This document shows, piece by piece, positions 6,705 to 9,337 of a stretch of DNA of 9,337 nucleotides (within the stretch, counting starts at the first letter, position 1; every line of letters starts with the position of its first letter). The DNA is from Cyanobacteria bacterium HKST-UBA02 (lineage in GTDB: Bacteria; Cyanobacteriota; Vampirovibrionia; Obscuribacterales; Obscuribacteraceae): positions 1 to 9,337 of the forward strand of contig JAGQHH010000438.1 of NCBI GenBank assembly GCA_020431945.1, written 5' to 3'. The translations under genes and the position numbers were made by a program. Below the pieces are notes generated by a model. It was not told the origin of the DNA. It saw only the letters and a list, made by a program, of their open reading frames with translations, and ran no database searches.

Positions 6705-7541
6705 ATGGCAACCAAAAACAATCGGGCAAAGAAGATGAAGGATCCTAGCACTAAGATCCCATCTGTCGATGCAGCAGATGAAATCAACAAAGCATCTGCC
6801 GAATCGGCCCCGAATTCGGAAGCTAAAAAATCCACGCGCAAGGCCGCCGGCAAAAAAGCCAGTGGAGCCAAGAAAACAACTGCGAAAAAGCCTGCAGCCA
6901 AGAAAACCGCTGCTCGCAAGCCCGCAGCCAAAAAGAAAGCGGCAGCCAAAAAGCCTACTGCCAAAAAGGCAACGGCCAAAAAAGCTACAGCCAAGCGCAA
7001 GCCGGCTGCCAAAAAGTCGACCGCTAAAAAAGTGACGGCCAAGAAAGCCACCGCTAAGAAGTCGACAGCCAAAAAGCCCGCGGCCAAAAAGGCAGTAGCC
7101 AAAAAGCCCGCGGCCAAAAAGGCAGTAGCCAAAAAGACCACGGCCAAGAAATCTACCGCCAAAAAGCCGGCGGCTAAGAAGACTGCAGCCAAGAAACCCA
7201 CGGCCAAGAAATCTACCGCCAAAAAACCGGTGGCTAAGAAGTCGACAGCCAAGAAAACTACCGCCAAAAAACCGGCGGCTAAGAAAACAACCGCCAAAAA
7301 ACCGGCGGCCAAAAAGACTGCAGCCAAAAAGCCCGCAGCCAAAAAGACCACGGCTAGAAAGCCTGCCGCCAAAAAGAAAACGGTAGCCAAAAAGCCCGTG
7401 GCCAAGAAAAAAGCTGGTAAAAAGCGCAGCGCCGCTCGCAAACCTGCGACCGCGGCTCCTGAAGCGACCGCCGCTACGGCTAATGCCAAACCGGCCATCG
7501 CCAAGAAGCGCAAGCCGGCCAGACGGAAAACAGCCAAGTAA
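6705..7541 (+). CDS. Lysine/alanine-rich histone H1-like protein
   Basis: This 278-aa protein has a polar, mixed-charge head (residues 1-40, with [19 protein letters not shown]) and a long tail (about 41-250) made of more than thirty AKK-centred pentapeptides such as [10 protein letters not shown] and AKKTT. It ends with a short Ala/Thr-rich segment (about 251-262) and a basic end, [12 protein letters not shown]. The composition is that of eukaryotic H1 C-terminal tails and of bacterial H1-like proteins such as Bordetella BpH1, Chlamydia Hc2 and Pseudomonas AlgP. There is no winged-helix globular domain, signal peptide or membrane segment. The inferred role is nonspecific DNA binding and nucleoid compaction, possibly modulating transcription; binding to RNA or polyphosphate is also possible. 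Codon use within repeats is varied (AAA/AAG, GCC/GCT), except for recently duplicated units. It appears monocistronic, with a strong ribosome site and its own terminator. Confidence 0.85.
   Translation: MATKNNRAKKMKDPSTKIPSVDAADEINKASAESAPNSEAKKSTRKAAGKKASGAKKTTAKKPAAKKTAARKPAAKKKAAAKKPTAKKATAKKATAKRKPAAKKSTAKKVTAKKATAKKSTAKKPAAKKAVAKKPAAKKAVAKKTTAKKSTAKKPAAKKTAAKKPTAKKSTAKKPVAKKSTAKKTTAKKPAAKKTTAKKPAAKKTAAKKPAAKKTTARKPAAKKKTVAKKPVAKKKAGKKRSAARKPATAAPEATAATANAKPAIAKKRKPARRKTAK
7068..7136 (+). repeat. 30-base perfect tandem duplication in the H1-like gene
   Basis: Bases 7068-7097 are repeated exactly at 7098-7127, and the next 9 bases continue the match with the same period. It encodes [10 protein letters not shown] twice. 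The perfect identity, including synonymous positions, indicates a recent in-frame duplication within the otherwise diverged 15-base repeats. Confidence 0.9.
7138..7225 (+). repeat. 60-base-period direct repeat in the H1-like gene
   Basis: A 28-base stretch at 7138-7165 (starting CCACGGCCAAGAAATCTACC) recurs exactly at 7198-7225, four 15-base units later. This is a second trace of repeat-unit shuffling in the tail-coding region. Confidence 0.8.
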
Positions 7542-7564
7542 GCTGGCTTGATTCAGGTCAATCG

Positions 7565-7597
7565 GAGCCCCGGACAGAGATGTCCGGGGCTCTTTTT
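7565..7597 (+). terminator. Intrinsic terminator after the H1-like gene
   Basis: A perfect 12-base stem, GAGCCCCGGACA (7565-7576) with TGTCCGGGGCTC (7581-7592), is closed by a GAGA tetraloop and followed by TTTTT (7593-7597). It lies 24 bases after the stop. There is no matching T-tract on the other strand, so it should act mainly on plus-strand transcripts and not on the converging esterase operon. Confidence 0.95.
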
Positions 7598-7632
7598 ATG
7601 AAACTGGAGGTTGACACCAGATACGGTATCGT

Positions 7633-8298
7633 TTATCGTCGCTCGGAATCGAGGAAGACGCAGCTCTCATGCCAGATGGTATCAAGAGAGTCGAAGAGTT
7701 CGTGACCGTCATTCAGCTCATTCAGGACTGCCAGATTCGGATTGTTTCTTTTGAAATCGCGGCTCACCGAAATCGGGACTACCTCGTCTGCGATTCCGTG
7801 AAAAATCAGGGTAGGTACTCTGATCTGGAAGGATTCGGTGGAATGATTGTCCAGGTCCTCGATAAAGCCATAGGCTAGCTTTCTGTTCTCGCCAAAGCCA
7901 TAGTGGAAGAAATCTCTTTCTCCTTCGTCCTGCCACTTTTGCATGTCCTCTTCGCAGAGCAGAGCTTTCCAGCGTTTGCCGATACCGAAGCCCGGTGCCA
8001 TGAGGATGAGGGCTGAGACATTTCCGGCTCTCAGGGAAGCCAGGGCGGCAATGAGACCCCCCATGCTCGAGCCGATCATGATCACCTCATGATCTTCGAG
8101 CTCCTGAGCCAGCTTGCCGGCCAGCTCGAGCTGGCTGGTCAGGGTAAGGTGGTAGAAATCCGGATAGTTCAGGTCCGGGACCGTAACATTGTGTCCCCGC
8201 TGTTCCAGCTTTTCTTTGAAGTATGCAGCTTTCTTGGAGCCCGGACCTGATGCGAAGCCGTGCAGGTAGATTATGTTTTCGCTGGTTCTTGTGTTCAC
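7633..8298 (-). CDS. YqiA-like alpha/beta-hydrolase (UPF0227-type esterase)
   Basis: This 221-aa cytoplasmic alpha/beta-hydrolase fold protein has no signal peptide. The oxyanion-side motif YLHGFASGPGSKK is at 11-23. PDLNYPDFYHLTLTSQL (41-57) resembles cyanobacterial members. The nucleophile elbow is GSSMGG (76-81) with S78, the acid is D171 in HGIADEVVP, and the catalytic base is H199 in NDGHELFDSL. The family matches E. coli YqiA, a small esterase, but its natural substrate is not known. The start is GTG at 8298. Its bases overlap the stop of the upstream gene in a GTGA arrangement (8295-8298), so translation is likely coupled and the two proteins may work together. No terminator with a T-tract is seen beyond the stop on this strand. 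Confidence 0.85.
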   Translation of the reverse strand: MNTRTSENIIYLHGFASGPGSKKAAYFKEKLEQRGHNVTVPDLNYPDFYHLTLTSQLELAGKLAQELEDHEVIMIGSSMGGLIAALASLRAGNVSALILMAPGFGIGKRWKALLCEEDMQKWQDEGERDFFHYGFGENRKLAYGFIEDLDNHSTESFQIRVPTLIFHGIADEVVPISVSRDFKRNNPNLAVLNELNDGHELFDSLDTIWHESCVFLDSERR

Positions 8299-8888
8299 TC
8301 CTGGCTGCTGGCTATCCAGCTATACCAGGGGCTGGAATGCACCGACGAGGTGATCTGTAGACCGAGGGTATTCCGTCCACCGGCATCTCCCTTGGTGATC
8401 AGTATCCAGTCGCCGGCACCGTAGAAAGAAAAGATCCAGATCTTGTCCTGCTCCTCGACACAGGCGATCCATTGATCGTAATAAGGCGGTTGGATCGGAT
8501 AGTAAGCAAAAGCACTGATTTCACCGGTCTCGTTGAACTGAGGCAGGGTAGAGCGCCAGTCTTCTTTGCTGGCGATGACGATCGTCTGTCTGACGCGCTG
8601 GCCTTCCTGGACCTGGGCGAGATTCTTCTGTTTGACCGAGCCTGACCAGCGGGTCGGCAGGTAGAGATACATGGTTCCATCGAGCATGTCCGGAAACTCG
8701 AAGGGGACCTGGCTCCATTCCGTGGCATCCCCGGGCTGGGCGTAAGATTTGAAGCCGAAGGTTTTCGGGTCGACACCCAGTTTCTCGCAGAAATGAGGAG
8801 CGGAAGCTTCCAGGGCGTTTTCGTGGGCGGCGCTGTCGTGTGCCCAGCGCTCGAGCTGCTCATGGAAGAAGTTGTTGACATCGTTCAT
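8295..8888 (-). CDS. Unrecognised 197-aa protein coupled to the esterase gene
   Basis: I do not recognise this family. The ATG at 8888 has a TAAGGAA ribosome site (8898-8904) about 9 bases upstream, and the stop overlaps the esterase start by four bases, so the gene is very likely real. The protein has no signal peptide or long hydrophobic segment. It begins with an acidic, His-containing helix-like region (MNDVNNFFHEQLERWAHDSA). It then becomes rich in aromatic residues and Gln in short strand-like stretches: FAYYPIQPPYYDQW (about 127-140), DKIWIFSFYGAGDWILI (about 148-164) and SSPWYSWIASSQE at the end. This pattern suggests a compact soluble beta-rich domain. There are only two Cys and no obvious catalytic motif. 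A binding or accessory role beside the hydrolase is a guess from gene order. Confidence 0.8.
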   Translation of the reverse strand: MNDVNNFFHEQLERWAHDSAAHENALEASAPHFCEKLGVDPKTFGFKSYAQPGDATEWSQVPFEFPDMLDGTMYLYLPTRWSGSVKQKNLAQVQEGQRVRQTIVIASKEDWRSTLPQFNETGEISAFAYYPIQPPYYDQWIACVEEQDKIWIFSFYGAGDWILITKGDAGGRNTLGLQITSSVHSSPWYSWIASSQE

Positions 8889-9123
8889 CTGGTCGGCTTC
8901 CTTACTTATATATAGGTACGAAATCAGGTCCTCAGAATATTCAATCCCGTAAATTCGTGGTTTTATTCAGGTCAGATTTTACACAGCCATAACGATTTGA
9001 TTGTGTACTTTTAATCGTGGTGCCATAGGATGAACTCCAACTTTCCTTATACGGTAGTCACGATGCCAAAGCCTCGTGAGAGCCGGAAAGGTCTGTAACG
9101 ATAATACCCTTAGGAGGTTAGCG
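8889..9123. other. Divergent intergenic region with a foldable leader
   Basis: This 235-base gap separates the esterase operon from the secreted-protein gene. Near the minus-strand gene, a TATATATA run (8907-8914) is a possible -10, but it would put the transcript start inside that gene's ribosome site. Near the plus-strand gene, TTGTGT (9001-9006) and TAGGAT (9026-9031) are a weak promoter-like pair with a 19-base spacer. In the leader, GGTA (9053-9056) can pair with TACC (9105-9108). That would enclose TCACGA (9058-9063) paired with TCGTGA (9074-9079), and a bulged stem AGAGCC (9079-9084) with GGTCT (9090-9094). Confidence 0.4.
9112..9118 (+). promoter_or_regulatory. Consensus ribosome binding site of the secreted-protein gene
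   Basis: AGGAGGT is a full anti-Shine-Dalgarno match, 5 bases before the ATG at 9124. It suggests high expression. Confidence 0.85.
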
Positions 9124-9337
9124 ATGCAGAAAACACAACTAGCAGCGGCTGTGGTCGCTGTTCTAGGTTTCGCTCTTCACGGTCCTGCCAATGCGGCTGA
9201 CAAGATTGAAGGCGGAAAACTCGATGTCAAGGAAAATTCTTCTCCTTCCGAAATCAAGTCCGATAAAAAAGTAAAACTCGGTAAGAAAGAAAAGAAAGAG
9301 AAGAAAGAGAAAAAGGGCAAAGAAGGCTCCTGCAAGG
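9124..9337 (+). CDS. Secreted Lys/Glu-rich protein (partial, C-terminus off the window)
   Basis: Seventy-one codons are visible. Residues 1-24 form a clean signal peptide: a basic start (MQKTQ), a hydrophobic core (LAAAVVAVLGFAL) and an ANA cleavage site before ADKIEGG. The mature part is highly charged, with DVKENSSPSEIKSDKK and then a KKEKKEKKEKK run (54-64), followed by GKEGSCK with the first cysteine at 70. Small exported proteins with GSC/GKC-type repeats exist, such as the bufferin-like DUF2282 proteins, but too little is visible to assign one. The start is fixed by the consensus ribosome site. The gene diverges from the esterase operon. Confidence 0.8.
   Translation, partial: MQKTQLAAAVVAVLGFALHGPANAADKIEGGKLDVKENSSPSEIKSDKKVKLGKKEKKEKKEKKGKEGSCK

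Noticed and set aside
6686..7537. Minus-strand frame of repeated FLA-type hydrophobic units opposite the H1-like gene
   Set aside because: It is the antisense reading of the Lys/Ala repeats; its apparent membrane-protein look is an artefact of AAA/AAG and GCC codons reversed.
7620..7630. Short dyad GATACGGTATC between the H1-like and esterase genes
   Set aside because: Five-base half-sites are common by chance, and nothing around it suggests an operator for either converging gene.
8907..8914. TATATATA as the -10 box of the 197-aa protein gene
   Set aside because: Transcription from it would begin inside the ribosome site at 8898-8904, and no good -35 lies at the right distance.
7551..8974. 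Exact 10-base repeat ATTCAGGTCA at 7551-7560 and 8965-8974
   Set aside because: Many 10-base matches are expected by chance in a window of this size, and the flanks do not match, so it is not evidence of an attachment site or duplicated promoter.
9053..9110. Possible cyclic-di-GMP-I (GEMM) riboswitch, suggested by CAAAGCC and GGTAG
   Set aside because: CAAAGCC sits in a hairpin loop here, the GGTAG comes before rather than after it, and the rest of the GEMM core is missing.

Overview
The window (about 53% G+C by eye) is a compact stretch of bacterial chromosome. Its genes are mostly housekeeping or metabolic, with short gaps, normal Shine-Dalgarno sites and no sign of phage, transposon, CRISPR or tRNA/rRNA genes. 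Two genes point to the cyanobacterial lineage: a YlqD-family coiled-coil protein at the left edge, and a YqiA-like hydrolase with the HGFASGP and HLTLT motifs I associate with cyanobacterial homologues. There is no photosynthesis gene, and a lysine/alanine-rich histone H1-like protein is present. A non-photosynthetic relative of Cyanobacteria (Vampirovibrionophyceae/Melainabacteria, for example Obscuribacterales) is my best guess. It is an inference from few genes.

Layout from left to right. (1) Minus strand: a truncated ylqD-like gene (1-293), preceded by L-glutamate-gamma-semialdehyde (P5C) dehydrogenase (399-1952). (2) Divergently from P5CDH, a tight plus-strand operon runs thyA, folA, a small exported c-type cytochrome and aat (2096-4483). 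thyA and folA form the thymidylate/tetrahydrofolate cycle; aat attaches Leu/Phe to N-termini for the N-degron pathway; the cytochrome is an unexpected insert. (3) A minus-strand exported cyclophilin-type prolyl isomerase (4510-5148) converges on aat. (4) A plus-strand adenosine-deaminase-superfamily amidohydrolase (5281-6276) diverges from the cyclophilin; two substrate-contact positions are altered. (5) A 428-base gene-free stretch (6277-6704) holds several inverted repeats and a terminator-like hairpin with a T7 tract. (6) The histone H1-like gene (6705-7541) ends at a textbook intrinsic terminator. (7) A minus-strand pair with a 4-base stop/start overlap comprises an unrecognised 197-aa protein (8295-8888) followed by the YqiA-like esterase (7633-8298). 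(8) A Lys/Glu-rich secreted protein begins at 9124 and runs off the right edge, behind a leader that can fold.

I found no convincing undescribed multi-gene system. The points most worth a second look are the structured 3' region after the deaminase, the repeated GGTCAATC/GATTGACC element flanking the H1-like gene, the altered active site of the deaminase homologue, and the unrecognised protein coupled to the esterase.
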